Notes: generated from the sequence alone by a model not told the origin. Shown: positions 27,880-36,546, numbered from the stretch's first letter. The stretch: 64,000 nucleotides of DNA from Dyadobacter beijingensis DSM 21582 (GCF_000382205.1 NZ_KB907788.1:1154748-1218747), one strand, 5' to 3'. Numbers and translations: made by a program.

Positions 27880-27920
27880 ATTGATATATGAGAAAAATGA
27901 TTTATTTTTATCATATCAAT
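27880..27920. promoter_or_regulatory. LysR-type binding site candidate in the divergent intergenic region
   Basis: ATTGATAT (27880-27887) and ATATCAAT (27913-27920) form an inverted repeat. Nested inside is ATGA (27897-27900) paired with TCAT (27911-27914). AT-rich dyads in a divergent LysR promoter are typical operator positions. Confidence 0.5.
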
Positions 27921-27937
27921 GAAAATTACTCATACAA

Positions 27938-28843
27938 ATGCTAACACTCCAACATCTCTATATTATTGAAAAAATCACCAGCGAAGGCTCGGTAACCCGC
28001 GCAGCCGAAAAGCTGAACCTGACGCAATCGGCATTGAGCCACCAGATCCGCGACCTGGAAGCGGCCAGCGGCGTGAAGCTGTTCAACCGCATCGGCAAAA
28101 AGCTGGTTTTGAACGACGCCGGGCAGCGCGTGGTGGCGAGTTCGCAGAAGGTGTTGCCGGTCATCCGCGAGCTGGAAGCGGAATTGAAAGAAATGCGGGA
28201 AGGCCGGAAACAGACGATCCGGATCAGTACGGAATGCTACACCTGCTACCACTGGCTACCCCGCATGCTCACCGGCTTTCAGGGCGACTATCCGGGCATC
28301 GACATCCAGATCGTTGCCGAAGCGACCCGACGGCCGATGGAATACCTCGAAGCGGGTAAGCTGGAACTGGCACTCGTGTACGGCACGAGCAACAATGCCA
28401 GCCTGCATTTCGAGCCGCTTTTTGAAGACCGGATGGTGGCGGTACTGTCCGACAAACACCCGCTGGCGCTGCGGAACACGCCGTTGGACTTCGAAGACGT
28501 CCATTCCGAAACGCTCGTCGCATTCCAGATCCCCCGCGAGAGCAACCTGCTTTCGGAAGACCTCGTGGCACATTTGTCGCCGAAGAAGATCATTTACATT
28601 CCCATGACCGAGGCGATCGTGGAAATGGTGCGTTTCGGAATGGGCATTACCGTCATGGCCGAGTGGGCCGCGCGCCAGTACCTGGGTGCCGGCGGGCTCA
28701 CGACGCTCCCATTCCGTTCGGACATCGGTACGCGGCATTGGTACGCCTGCACGCACAAGCACCGGAGCGAGCCGCTCAGCCAGCTCGTTGGCCGCATACA
28801 AAAGGCGTTGACAGGTGCCGACGATCCCGTTGCAGCAGCTTGA
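27938..28843 (+). CDS. LysR-family transcriptional regulator (MetR-like)
   Basis: The 301-residue protein has an N-terminal winged helix-turn-helix (EGSVTRAAEKLNLTQSALSH) in residues 1-60 and a linker helix. A two-lobed ligand-binding domain begins at about residue 90 (RISTECYTCYHWLPRML). The CYTCYHWLP stretch recalls MetR, which senses homocysteine, but the local gene is an MBL hydrolase rather than a methionine gene, so the ligand is uncertain. It is divergent from that hydrolase. Its stop lies only 2 bases from the convergent sigma factor stop, with no room for a terminator. Confidence 0.9.
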   Translation: MLTLQHLYIIEKITSEGSVTRAAEKLNLTQSALSHQIRDLEAASGVKLFNRIGKKLVLNDAGQRVVASSQKVLPVIRELEAELKEMREGRKQTIRISTECYTCYHWLPRMLTGFQGDYPGIDIQIVAEATRRPMEYLEAGKLELALVYGTSNNASLHFEPLFEDRMVAVLSDKHPLALRNTPLDFEDVHSETLVAFQIPRESNLLSEDLVAHLSPKKIIYIPMTEAIVEMVRFGMGITVMAEWAARQYLGAGGLTTLPFRSDIGTRHWYACTHKHRSEPLSQLVGRIQKALTGADDPVAAA

Positions 28844-28845
28844 AA

Positions 28846-29430
28846 TCAGGGCATTTCGTAGCCTGAAATACCGTATTTGCGCAGTTTTTTCATGAGCAGG
28901 TTGCGACCGCGCAAGAGCTGCGAACGTGAAGTACTATCCGTAATCGAGAGGGTTTCTGCGATTTCGATATGCGAGTATCCGTCGATCAAATGCAGGTTCA
29001 CGATCTTTTTATAGCCATCGGGCAATTGCGAAATCATTTCGCTGATGATGCCCATCCCGAGCCGGTCGACCATCGAAATATGGTCATTGGATTCGAAATC
29101 CAGCGGCGCAACGTCCATCGAATGGTTATGTATTTCTTTTTTGGTGGTGCGGTGATAGTAATTAATGGCCGTCCGCGTTACGACAGACCGCATCCAGGAT
29201 TCGATCGATTCGATATTCTGGACGTCGTGGATATGCCGGAAGATTTTGACAAATGACTCCTGGTAAATGTCCTCAGCCTCCATGCGCGTGCGGGCGAAGC
29301 GGTTGCAAATGCGCATGAGCTCGCTGCGGAAACGGTTATAGAACAGCGTCTGTGCGCGTGGATCGTTGTTTTGGCAGGCCTTGACCAGGTCGGTCAGCGT
29401 ACGATAATTCTTTTTGATCGATGCCTTCAT
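28846..29430 (-). CDS. ECF RNA polymerase sigma factor
   Basis: The 194-residue protein has sigma region 2 (YNRFRSELMRICNRFARTRMEAEDIYQESF, about 27-60) and region 4 (QLPDGYKKIVNLHLIDGYSH, then IAETLSITDSTSRSQLLRGR, about 130-180). This is the usual Bacteroidota ECF layout. No anti-sigma (FecR-like) gene stands beside it. Instead a decayed TonB receptor lies upstream, the type of target such factors often control. It may now act on other loci. Confidence 0.92.
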   Translation of the reverse strand: MKASIKKNYRTLTDLVKACQNNDPRAQTLFYNRFRSELMRICNRFARTRMEAEDIYQESFVKIFRHIHDVQNIESIESWMRSVVTRTAINYYHRTTKKEIHNHSMDVAPLDFESNDHISMVDRLGMGIISEMISQLPDGYKKIVNLHLIDGYSHIEIAETLSITDSTSRSQLLRGRNLLMKKLRKYGISGYEMP

Positions 29431-29552
29431 AGGTTGAGAAAGAGTTGAGTTGAGTTGGGTTGTAACAGACTGTTGATCGCGGCTTGTAATCGTCTGTTAA
29501 TACCTTCCCCGCCCCGACCTTATCGGCATTCGGAAAAAAAATTTCAAAATAA

Positions 29553-29588
29553 CAGGGCCCGGATGCAGCGCTTTGCACCCGGGCCCTG
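29553..29588 (-). terminator. Terminator behind the decayed TonB receptor
   Basis: A 15-bp stem (CAGGGCCCGGGTGCA with TGCATCCGGGCCCTG, one G-U) is read on the minus strand, followed after a few bases by T-rich sequence. It sits 17 bases past the remnant's stop, as a surviving gene end. Confidence 0.75.
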
Positions 29589-29605
29589 AATGTCAATCGT
29601 TTAAC

Positions 29606-30268
29606 CTAAAACTGATACGCGACGCTGAGTGCGGAATTGCGGGGCTTCTGGGCGTTCACCGACCAGTAACCGATGTAGGATTGCCGCTGGTGATGCCGGG
29701 AAGGCCGTTATAAAGCAATGGCTGCGCCTCGATACCCCGCAATGCGAAGTACGAAGCCCCGTCCCCGCCCCGACCGGTACTCTCCCAGGTGCGGGAAATG
29801 CCGGGCACATTGCGCAGGGCGTCGTCGTAGCTGGTGATGGCCTGCTGCTTCATGATTTCGGATGAAACCGTGCCGTATACCTGCGGGTTTTCCAGTTTTT
29901 TCAAGGGGATTTTGGCGACGATCACATTTTCGCAGTTCAGGTTGCGGCCCGAAACGATCTCCTCCTGCAACTGCGCCGCGCTTTCTTTAAGGCTGAAATC
30001 CACCGAAACCTGGCCACCGGCCACTACTTCAATGGTCTGCTCCTGCTTTTCAAGACCGATAAATGTGGCTACGAGCCGGTGCAGGCCGGGCTATACGTTT
30101 CTGATCGGGTATTTTCCGTTGCGGTCGGTCAAAGCGCCTTTGGCCGTGCCTTTCACGTTAACGGTCACGAGCTCCACCGGCTCGCCATCCGATGTGCGCA
30201 CGGACCCGCTGATCGTCGCGTTCTGCGCGAACGACTTTGCTGCAACGGTGCCACAAGTGTTAATGCCG
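29606..30268 (-). pseudogene. TonB-dependent receptor reduced by stop codon and internal deletion
   Basis: Read on the minus strand, the remnant starts without a usable start codon in what looks like the end of a signal peptide (KSFAQ). It continues through a regulatory-like domain (SGSVRTSDGEPVELVTVNV), which is broken by an in-frame TAG near 30091-30093 (KYPIRNV*PGLHRLVATF). The plug domain follows (YDDALRNVPGISR, YFALRGIEAQPLLYNGLPG). After a short stretch the sequence jumps directly to a barrel end (YWSVNAQKPRNSALSVAYQF, stop at 29606-29608). Almost the whole beta-barrel, normally several hundred residues, is missing. The plug style resembles ferrichrome-type siderophore receptors. Confidence 0.8.
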
Positions 30269-30273
30269 GGCGG

Positions 30274-31080
30274 TTATTTCAGCTTTCCTGAATTGACGTA
30301 GAAATCGGACAGCAGTGCGAGGAATTCGTCTTTTCGCCGCCGCGATACTTCGATCTCCGTATTATCGCTCATCCAGACCTGCCCGCCGTCGCCTTTTACG
30401 TACCGTTTGATATGTTCGAGGTTGATGATGTTGGATTGATGTACACAGAAGAAATAGTAATGGTCCAGGATCTCCTCATACTCTTTGAGCAGCCGCGACA
30501 CGACGATGGCCGGCCCCTTCACAAGATGGAATTTGGTATACGAGCCCAGCGATTCACATTGGATGATCTCCGTCATTTGCACAAAGTGGATACCCTCGGC
30601 CGTAGGCAATGCAATGCGCTGATTGTCATTACGTTTTCGCTCCACGAGCCTGGGCGTGCGCGCAGGATCGAGCTGCTCCTGCAAGATCCGCAGCTGCTCG
30701 GGGTTTACGCTCCCTACCCGCTCGCGGTACTTTTCGATGGCGGTTTGCAGCTCGTCCGGATCGATGGGTTTAAGCAGATAATCGATCGCGCTGAAACGGA
30801 ATGCGCGGATGGCGTATTCCTGGTAAGCAGTAGTAAAAATAACGCCGAAATCCACTTTTTCGAAGCCGGAAAGCAAATCGAATCCGCTTTTACCGGGCAT
30901 TTGAATATCGAGAAAAATGAGATTGGGCCGCTCTCTGCGGATCAGCTCGGTGCCCGCGTCGGCATTTCGCGCCTCGCCGCAGATCACGACTTCGGGGCTC
31001 ACAATGCGGATCAGATTGGACAATGCCTCGCGGGCGTTGGTTTCGTCGTCGATAATGACGGCGCGTAGGGCCTGGCTCAT
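30274..31080 (-). CDS. LytTR-family response regulator
   Basis: The 268-residue protein has a receiver domain with phosphoacceptor Asp58 (LIFLDIQMPGKSGF) and the acidic pair DDE at the start, plus a conserved Lys in LLKPIDPDE. The C-terminal LytTR DNA-binding domain has VQMTEIIQCESLGSYTKFHL, SNIINLEHIKRYVKGDGG and VSRRRKDEFLALL. The start codon overlaps the stop of the kinase gene upstream (ATGA at 31077-31080), which indicates translational coupling and a dedicated kinase-regulator pair. Downstream lies only the decayed TonB receptor, possibly its former target. Confidence 0.93.
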   Translation of the reverse strand: MSQALRAVIIDDETNAREALSNLIRIVSPEVVICGEARNADAGTELIRRERPNLIFLDIQMPGKSGFDLLSGFEKVDFGVIFTTAYQEYAIRAFRFSAIDYLLKPIDPDELQTAIEKYRERVGSVNPEQLRILQEQLDPARTPRLVERKRNDNQRIALPTAEGIHFVQMTEIIQCESLGSYTKFHLVKGPAIVVSRLLKEYEEILDHYYFFCVHQSNIINLEHIKRYVKGDGGQVWMSDNTEIEVSRRRKDEFLALLSDFYVNSGKLK

Positions 31081-34000
31081 ACGTTTTCGATCGGGATTAT
31101 CATTTTTACCAGCGTTCCGGCCGGCTTTTTTTCGTTGTCAAATAGGTCGATCAGCTCGATTTTCGCCTCGCTGTCCTTCTGCCGCAGCGCCTCGAAGATG
31201 CCGCGCGTCATCTCCTGGCCCCTCGAAATGTGCCCTTCCGTACGCGGCGAAAAGTCGCGCCCCACGCCATTGTCCTGAATCGTACACACAATATGACGAT
31301 CCTTCAATAATGCCCTGATCGTCAAATTCTTATCCCCTTCCTTGGGCATCAGCCCGTGCCATATCGCATTCTCGACGTAGGGCTGCAAAAGCATGGGCGG
31401 CAGCTGTGCGTCCAGCAGCACGTCATTTTCTTCAATATCAAAAACGTAGGTAAATTCGTGGTTGAACCGGAAGGATTCGATCTCGACATACAGTTTCAAT
31501 GTATCGATGATCTTTTCGAACGACAGGTACTGGTAATTAGAGTTTTCCATGATCTGCCGCACGAGTTTAGAGAATTTGGACAAATACTTCGCCCCTTCCA
31601 CGCCCCGGTTGGTGAGCAGGTAATTCTGTACGGAATTCAATGAATTGAACAAGAAATGGGGGTTCATCTGCGATTGCAGGGCTTTCAGCTTCCATTCGGT
31701 GATCTGGAGGTCGAGACGGTCGCGCTCATGAAGCGTGCGCACCCGCCAGCGCATCATGGCCACGATGAGCCCGGCGATCGTAAGCCCGATGAGCACCCTG
31801 AAAAACCAGGTACTCGTAAAATACGGCCGGATCGTGAGCCTGACCACCAAAGGGTCCTTGCTGACGACACCCGATGCATTGGTACTCCGCACGAGCAGCG
31901 TGTACGAGCGCGCGGGCAGGTTCGCGAACGATACGGTATGGGCATTGCCGAGGTCGATCCAGTGTTTATCGTACCCTTCCAGCTGGTAGCTGTAAGCATT
32001 CTGGGAAGCCGGCTCGAAATTCAGTGTCGTGAAGCTGAAATTGACGGAATTTTCGTCTGGTTCCAACACGATTTCCCGGCCTGCATTGCGGAAAACCTTT
32101 TTGCCCTTCACCTCCACCGACGCCAGCGCAATACGCGGCGAGCGCACATTCCCGCCCAGGAGATCAATATCCAGCACATTGATCATATTGACATACCCTA
32201 ACAATAATTCGCCCGGTGAATGATAGTAGAAACCCACCGGTGCATTGCTCCGGAGCCCTTCGATCGTCGTCAGATAGCGGATAGCGCGCGTTTTCGGGTC
32301 GGCAATATGCACGCCCTCGTTGGTACTGAACCACAGGCGACCGTCGGGGGTTTCGGCGATGTTGGAGCAATAGGTGTCTTTAAGGGAAGCAGATTGAAAA
32401 TCGAAGGAATCGGTAATGCGGCCATCGGGTGCCACTTTGGATACGCCGCCCCAGCTCGCTACCAGCACGGCGCCGTCCGGCGCTACCTGAATGGCATTGA
32501 TACATTCGCCGCCCAGCCGCCGGCCCTTGTTGGCGGGCAGGTCCTCGATATTGATAAATGTCGCATTCTGTTCGTCGTAAAAAAACAATCCCCGCGAGCA
32601 GGTGGCGATCCAGATCCGGCCGTCGGGCGTTTCACGCATCGCTTTGATATAGCTCTGATTCACCAGTTTACGCCCCTTCACCGTTTCCCACAAATGCAGC
32701 TCGCGGCCCGTCGCCGGGTCGATCACTTTAAGGCCTTCGTTGAGGTTGGCTATCCATAACCTGCCCTTTTTATCGAGCAAACCATCCCGGAAGTCGGTAT
32801 TGCGGAAAAGCTTCGTTCCCGAATACCACGGCTCAAAGCGACCGGAGGCGTTATTTCCCGTAAAAACCCCCTTGTCGGTAAACACATATGCCTGATTATC
32901 AATCACCCGGACCTTGTCAACAAAAGCCTCTTCCTGTCCGTAAGGATGCAGTTTAAAAACGCCTTCCGCCGGTTTCCAATGCAGCACCCCCGAATGCGAC
33001 AGTCCCAGCCAATAATTCCCGTCGCCCGCTGGCTGGATACTGGTTACCTGCACCGGCCGCCGCACCACATCGGCCGGAATGGCCACCGTACGAATGCCGG
33101 CGTTCCGGTACCGGTATTTGAAAATCCCCTCATTCGTCCCGATCCAGAGAATGCCATTGGCCTTGTCGTCATACATATCCTTCACCCGGATACCACGATT
33201 GTAGAACTCGGGCAGGTGATAGAAAACCTGACTACCAGGGTGATACAGACTGACACCATCGTTGGTCCCGACAAATATCACTCTCCGCCCGTTCTCATCC
33301 CACGACTCACGCGCGCATACGACATTGTTATGTTCAAAACCCGCCTTCCGAACTTCAAAACGATGGTTAACAGGCGAATACTTCACCAGACCATATTCGT
33401 AGCCGCCAATCCACAGATCACCCGCAGCATCCTGCGAACCGCGGCTCAGACGGATGTGTATGCGGTTTTCAGGATAAATGGCGTCCTGCCCGAGTACGCA
33501 TACGAGGCGGTCGGCGCGACGGTCATAATAGTAGAGCCCGAGCTCTGAAACGATCCACAATACACGTTGGCGGTCCTCGAAAAAACTGGCGTACTGGTAC
33601 ACGTCCCCTCCATTGGCCGGACCTTTGAAAGTATATCGGTGCAGCTTTTTCCGGGCGATGTCGTAGCGCTGCACGGAGGTATAATCGCACACCCACATCT
33701 GGTCGTACGAATCCACCATCCCCTGCTCGTGCAGGTCGTTACCGGTGTCCTGGTCGTCGTAATTGTTATGCACGAGCGTGGTGACCTCCATGGTGTTCCG
33801 GTCGATCCGCGCAATGCCGCGGGTGTCCACCGAAGTGTACAAGTCGCCCTTAGAATCAGTGGAAACGCCCGAACAATAACCCAGTTGGAGGCTATCGAGT
33901 CGAAGGAAGTTATAGCCGTCGTAGCGGCAAAGGTTGCGTCCGGTGCCGATCCAGAGGAAGCCACGGCGGTCTTTGTTGAGGCACCACACGTCGTTGGAAG

Positions 34001-34106
34001 GCATCCCCTCTTTGGTAGTAAGATGTTCGAGCGTGAGAATGGGCATCTGCGCACGCGCGTTCCAGGTGAGCAGGAAAAAGAGCGTCAGGAAACCGGTAGG
34101 GCGCAT
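31077..34106 (-). CDS. Propeller-type LytS sensor histidine kinase
   Basis: The 1009-residue protein has a signal peptide (1-19, ending ARAQ). A long periplasmic two-component-regulator propeller region spans roughly residues 20-650, with repeated GRIWIAT- and GLWFSTNEG-like units. A Y_Y_Y domain (about 670-745, ending SYTLLVRSTNASG) precedes one membrane helix near 755-775. The cytoplasmic His_kinase domain has His817 in QMNPHFLFNSLNSVQNYL, and a HATPase domain contains VENAIWHGL and DNGVGRDF. It probably senses a breakdown product or ligand in the periplasm and phosphorylates the LytTR regulator overlapping its 3' end. It is of the kind often found beside SusCD loci. Confidence 0.93.
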   Translation of the reverse strand: MRPTGFLTLFFLLTWNARAQMPILTLEHLTTKEGMPSNDVWCLNKDRRGFLWIGTGRNLCRYDGYNFLRLDSLQLGYCSGVSTDSKGDLYTSVDTRGIARIDRNTMEVTTLVHNNYDDQDTGNDLHEQGMVDSYDQMWVCDYTSVQRYDIARKKLHRYTFKGPANGGDVYQYASFFEDRQRVLWIVSELGLYYYDRRADRLVCVLGQDAIYPENRIHIRLSRGSQDAAGDLWIGGYEYGLVKYSPVNHRFEVRKAGFEHNNVVCARESWDENGRRVIFVGTNDGVSLYHPGSQVFYHLPEFYNRGIRVKDMYDDKANGILWIGTNEGIFKYRYRNAGIRTVAIPADVVRRPVQVTSIQPAGDGNYWLGLSHSGVLHWKPAEGVFKLHPYGQEEAFVDKVRVIDNQAYVFTDKGVFTGNNASGRFEPWYSGTKLFRNTDFRDGLLDKKGRLWIANLNEGLKVIDPATGRELHLWETVKGRKLVNQSYIKAMRETPDGRIWIATCSRGLFFYDEQNATFINIEDLPANKGRRLGGECINAIQVAPDGAVLVASWGGVSKVAPDGRITDSFDFQSASLKDTYCSNIAETPDGRLWFSTNEGVHIADPKTRAIRYLTTIEGLRSNAPVGFYYHSPGELLLGYVNMINVLDIDLLGGNVRSPRIALASVEVKGKKVFRNAGREIVLEPDENSVNFSFTTLNFEPASQNAYSYQLEGYDKHWIDLGNAHTVSFANLPARSYTLLVRSTNASGVVSKDPLVVRLTIRPYFTSTWFFRVLIGLTIAGLIVAMMRWRVRTLHERDRLDLQITEWKLKALQSQMNPHFLFNSLNSVQNYLLTNRGVEGAKYLSKFSKLVRQIMENSNYQYLSFEKIIDTLKLYVEIESFRFNHEFTYVFDIEENDVLLDAQLPPMLLQPYVENAIWHGLMPKEGDKNLTIRALLKDRHIVCTIQDNGVGRDFSPRTEGHISRGQEMTRGIFEALRQKDSEAKIELIDLFDNEKKPAGTLVKMIIPIENV

Positions 34107-34160
34107 GCGGGTCAGGAAAAGCTGGGCGAATAATACTTGTAAGCGGTTAATGCGCGGTTC

Positions 34161-34337
34161 TTACTGCCTGAGCTTCGCCAGCGGCCTGTTCTGACTGATC
34201 CAGACCGTTCCGCCGCGGCTGCCACGCCGGGCCGCCTGCGCACGGGCGCGGGTTTTATCCTCGGTGGCACTGTTCCGTTCGACGTAGCAAAGCGTGAGCA
34301 GGGCTGCGAAGGTGAGGTAACATAAAAATGTTTTCAT
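34161..34337 (-). CDS. Small hypothetical protein, 58 aa
   Basis: A hydrophobic N-terminus (MKTFLCYLTFAALLTLCYVE) is followed by a strongly basic tail rich in Arg and Ala (KTRARAQAARRGSRGG). The start at 34337 is preferred over an upstream in-frame codon because it opens the hydrophobic stretch. It ends 54 bases before the propeller kinase start and follows the 47-residue gene by 21 bases. I do not recognise it. It could be a membrane-attached or exported small protein, or a leader for the kinase. Codon use resembles its neighbours. Confidence 0.4.
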   Translation of the reverse strand: MKTFLCYLTFAALLTLCYVERNSATEDKTRARAQAARRGSRGGTVWISQNRPLAKLRQ

Positions 34338-34358
34338 AAGCATGTGTAACAAAAACGG

Positions 34359-34502
34359 TCAGAAAAAAACGAGGCTCAGCAGGATGACAAGCGTGATAAG
34401 CAGGAGTGCAATCCAGTCGAACTCTCGGTCGAAAAAAGACCTGACTTTCCCGTTTGCCCAACGCCGGTCTTCCTTTTTGGCCGGCCTGCCGCCCCTTTCC
34501 AT
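34359..34502 (-). CDS. Very small predicted membrane protein, 47 aa
   Basis: An ATG at 34502 opens 47 codons: a charged N-terminal half (ERGGRPAKKEDRRWANGKVR, then SFFDREFD) and a single strong membrane helix at the C-terminus (WIALLLLITLVILLSLVFF). This tail-anchored layout is unlikely for a random frame. AGG precedes the start by five bases. It lies 21 bases before the 58-residue gene, and both point at the propeller kinase operon. Function is unknown. Confidence 0.45.
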   Translation of the reverse strand: MERGGRPAKKEDRRWANGKVRSFFDREFDWIALLLITLVILLSLVFF

Positions 34503-34833
34503 ACGCCTGGTGGTGATTTTTGGATGAATGATCAGTTAAAAATGGCACCAGAAAGCGGCATGATGCGCGAGGCTTGAAATGCGGCAGCATTGAAACGATA
34601 GCTGGCGGGAAGTAGCTGATATCCGGAAGCCCCCTGGCCCCCCTACCCCGTTGCAGCCCGCGATGGCCCTGCCGTATCCGTTGATCCTTTGCAACTCCTG
34701 CGCTGTGTGCAACGGTATATTAACGGGTGATGAAATCAAAAAAATTTTAATTTTTTTTAGGTGTTTAAATTTCTAAATCCCAGCCGATTGCGAGATTTAA
34801 GCCATTTCAGGGCAAAAAATAGTCCTCTCAAAA
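34503..34833. other. Intergenic region with no gene seen
   Basis: A GC-rich part (34600-34700) changes abruptly to an AT-rich part with a run of T at 34751-34758. No frame here has family features. The promoter of the tRNA gene begins at its right end. Confidence 0.4.
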
Positions 34834-34864
34834 TTTGTTTCCTAAAATCCCAATTGTACTTTTG
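34834..34864 (+). promoter_or_regulatory. Bacteroidota-type promoter of the tRNA-Lys gene
   Basis: TTTG (34834-34837), a 19-base spacer and TACTTTTG (34857-34864) match the consensus TTTG-N19-TAnnTTTG. Transcription should begin near 34871, about 110 bases before the tRNA. Confidence 0.7.
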
Positions 34865-34868
34865 CACC

Positions 34869-34931
34869 ATGATACGGCGCCGCAAGAAACACAAAACGCC
34901 CGAAACGACACCGATTGTTAACTTTTCATGA
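34869..34931 (+). CDS. 20-codon open frame between promoter and tRNA-Lys
   Basis: ATG at 34869 opens the frame MIRRRKKHKTPETTPIVNFS and stops at 34931. Its start coincides with the expected transcription start, so translation would have to be leaderless. The peptide is very basic at the N-terminus. It may be only leader sequence of the tRNA precursor; I list it because of its position and unusual composition. Confidence 0.2.
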   Translation: MIRRRKKHKTPETTPIVNFS

Positions 34932-34979
34932 AGGGCACCGGTCGAAGTTAAAAGCGAGTTTCCTGCAAGTCGGCATCGA

Positions 34980-35052
34980 GATTCCGTAGCTCAGCTGGTA
35001 GAGCAATACACTTTTAATGTATGGGTCCTGGGTTCGAATCCCAGCGGGATCA
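34980..35052 (+). tRNA. tRNA-Lys (anticodon TTT)
   Basis: A full cloverleaf is visible: acceptor GATTCCG/CGGGATC, D stem GCTC/GAGC, and anticodon stem ATACA/TGTAT with loop CTTTTAA. The T stem is CTGGG/CCCAG with TTCGAAT, and the discriminator is A. CCA is not encoded. Its 3' end is the integration target of a mobile element (see the 18-bp repeat), and the present 3' end is the copy regenerated by the element. Confidence 0.97.
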
Positions 35053-35055
35053 CTT
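35038..35055 (+). repeat. attL direct repeat in the tRNA 3' end
   Basis: ATCCCAGCGGGATCACTT is identical to 39057-39074. It covers the T-arm, acceptor stem and three bases beyond the tRNA, a classic tyrosine-recombinase attachment site. Confidence 0.9.
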
Positions 35056-35076
35056 GAAGAAGTAACAAAAAGCATC

Positions 35077-35112
35077 AAAAGCCTGCAAATCAATAGATTA
35101 GCAGGCTTTTTT
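35077..35112 (+). terminator. Terminator supplied by the element behind tRNA-Lys
   Basis: AAAAGCCTGC (35077-35086) pairs with GCAGGCTTTT (35101-35110), followed by further T. It serves the tRNA whose own terminator has been moved to 39075. Confidence 0.8.
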
Positions 35113-35156
35113 CTTTGCCGGATTATGCCAAAATATTCAATTTTCCACAAATTTTT

Positions 35157-35201
35157 GGTGAGTAATTCGGTGAGTTCAAGAATCTGCAAATTTTACTCAC
35201 C
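35157..35201. repeat. Left arm-type repeats of element 1
   Basis: GGTGAGT occurs at 35157-35163 and 35169-35175 (12-bp period), with the inverted copy ACTCACC at 35195-35201. They lie between the core site and the recombinase gene, as integrase arm sites do. Confidence 0.65.
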
Positions 35202-35308
35202 AAAATCGCTGTAACTTATTGTTTAACAACCTGTTTACGCCGTAAACATCTTGTGCTGATTAGGCTTGCAAGACTACTTTTGTTCAACTTTTTAACCTGA
35301 AAAAGGGT

Positions 35309-36541
35309 ATGAAAACAAAGATCAGTCTGCTTTTCTATTTGAAGAAGCCGAAAAACTATCAAAAAGGGCCTGTGCCGATTTACTTACGGATTACGGTTGA
35401 AAGTAAAAGAGCGGAGTTTACGACCGGGCGTGAATGCGAGCCAAGCCGGTGGAATGCGGTAGCTGGACGAGTCACAGGCGCAAAGGAGGCGGTGAAATCT
35501 GTCAATGCGTATCTGGGCAACTTAGAACAGCAACTACTCGACGCCCACGCCGCCCTAGTTCGTGACGGCGCATTGATCACATCGGAAACGATCAAAAACA
35601 AATTTCTAGGCGTCGGCCCTAAGCATCGATTATTGAAGACAGTGATCGCTGATCATAACGAGCGAATGAAGGCATTGGTCGGCCAGGAATATGCGATAGG
35701 AACATTCAACCGCTATAAAGTGCTCGAACGCCACACAGCGGCATTCCTGAAAGATCACTTCAACACAAGCGATTTCGACATCAGCCGCATCGATTTCGCT
35801 TTCATCGCAGACTATGAATTCTATCTGCGCTCGGTTCGCAAGATGGGCAATAATGCCGTTGTGAAGCACATGAAGATGTTTCGCAAGATTATTAACATTT
35901 GCCTTGGGAATGGCTGGATGAATCTTGATCCGTATCTGAATTTCAAAGGCAAGTTTAAAAAGGTTGATAAAGCGATTCTTACCAGGGCTGAGCTGGACTT
36001 AATGGCAAGCAAGGAGTTCGCCAGTGATCGGCTCGCCCAGGTGCGGGATACTTTTCTTTTTTGTTGTTTCACCGGCCTGGCTTACTCTGATGTACAGAAG
36101 CTAGAAAAAAGCCAGATAACGCGAGGGATTGACAGTGAGCAATGGATTTTCAGCCAGCGGATGAAAACGAATGTCAAGTCTCACATTCCGCTATTGCCGG
36201 AAGCGCTTAAAATTATTGACAGATACAAAGATCATCCACTCTGCGCATCTCGTGGCCTCGTACTGCCAGTGCCGAGCAATCAGAAAATGAATGACTACCT
36301 GAAAGAGATTGCCGTGCTCTGCGGGATCGATAAAGTTCTAACCTCACACGTAGCCAGGCATACGTTCGCCACAACTGTGACGCTGCAAAATGGCGTTCCG
36401 ATTGAAAGTGTCTCGAAAATGCTGGGACATACTAACATTCGCACGACGCAGATTTATGCGAAAATTCTCGACACAAAGGTTAGTGAGGATATGCAGGCTT
36501 TGAAAGGGCGGCTTTCCAGCCGCTCCGGCACGGAAGGTTAG
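35309..36541 (+). CDS. Tyrosine recombinase/integrase of element 1
   Basis: The 410-residue protein has the Bacteroidota integrase layout. An N-terminal arm-binding domain contains YLRITVESKRAEFTTGRECE. A SAM-like core-binding domain is at about 105-205. The catalytic domain has the first Arg region FLFCCFTGLAYSDVQKLEK, then HVARHTFATT (His-x-x-Arg), LGHTNIRTTQIYAKI (His and nucleophile Tyr). All catalytic residues appear intact, so it may be active. It reads away from the tRNA, the usual orientation for site-specific integration at the 3' end. The nearby GGTGAGT repeats are its likely arm sites. Confidence 0.95.
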   Translation: MKTKISLLFYLKKPKNYQKGPVPIYLRITVESKRAEFTTGRECEPSRWNAVAGRVTGAKEAVKSVNAYLGNLEQQLLDAHAALVRDGALITSETIKNKFLGVGPKHRLLKTVIADHNERMKALVGQEYAIGTFNRYKVLERHTAAFLKDHFNTSDFDISRIDFAFIADYEFYLRSVRKMGNNAVVKHMKMFRKIINICLGNGWMNLDPYLNFKGKFKKVDKAILTRAELDLMASKEFASDRLAQVRDTFLFCCFTGLAYSDVQKLEKSQITRGIDSEQWIFSQRMKTNVKSHIPLLPEALKIIDRYKDHPLCASRGLVLPVPSNQKMNDYLKEIAVLCGIDKVLTSHVARHTFATTVTLQNGVPIESVSKMLGHTNIRTTQIYAKILDTKVSEDMQALKGRLSSRSGTEG

Positions 36542-36546
36542 CGCTG

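Noticed and set aside
29336..29596. 86-codon minus-strand frame in front of the sigma factor
   Set aside because: It covers the terminator of the decayed receptor and has no protein-like features.
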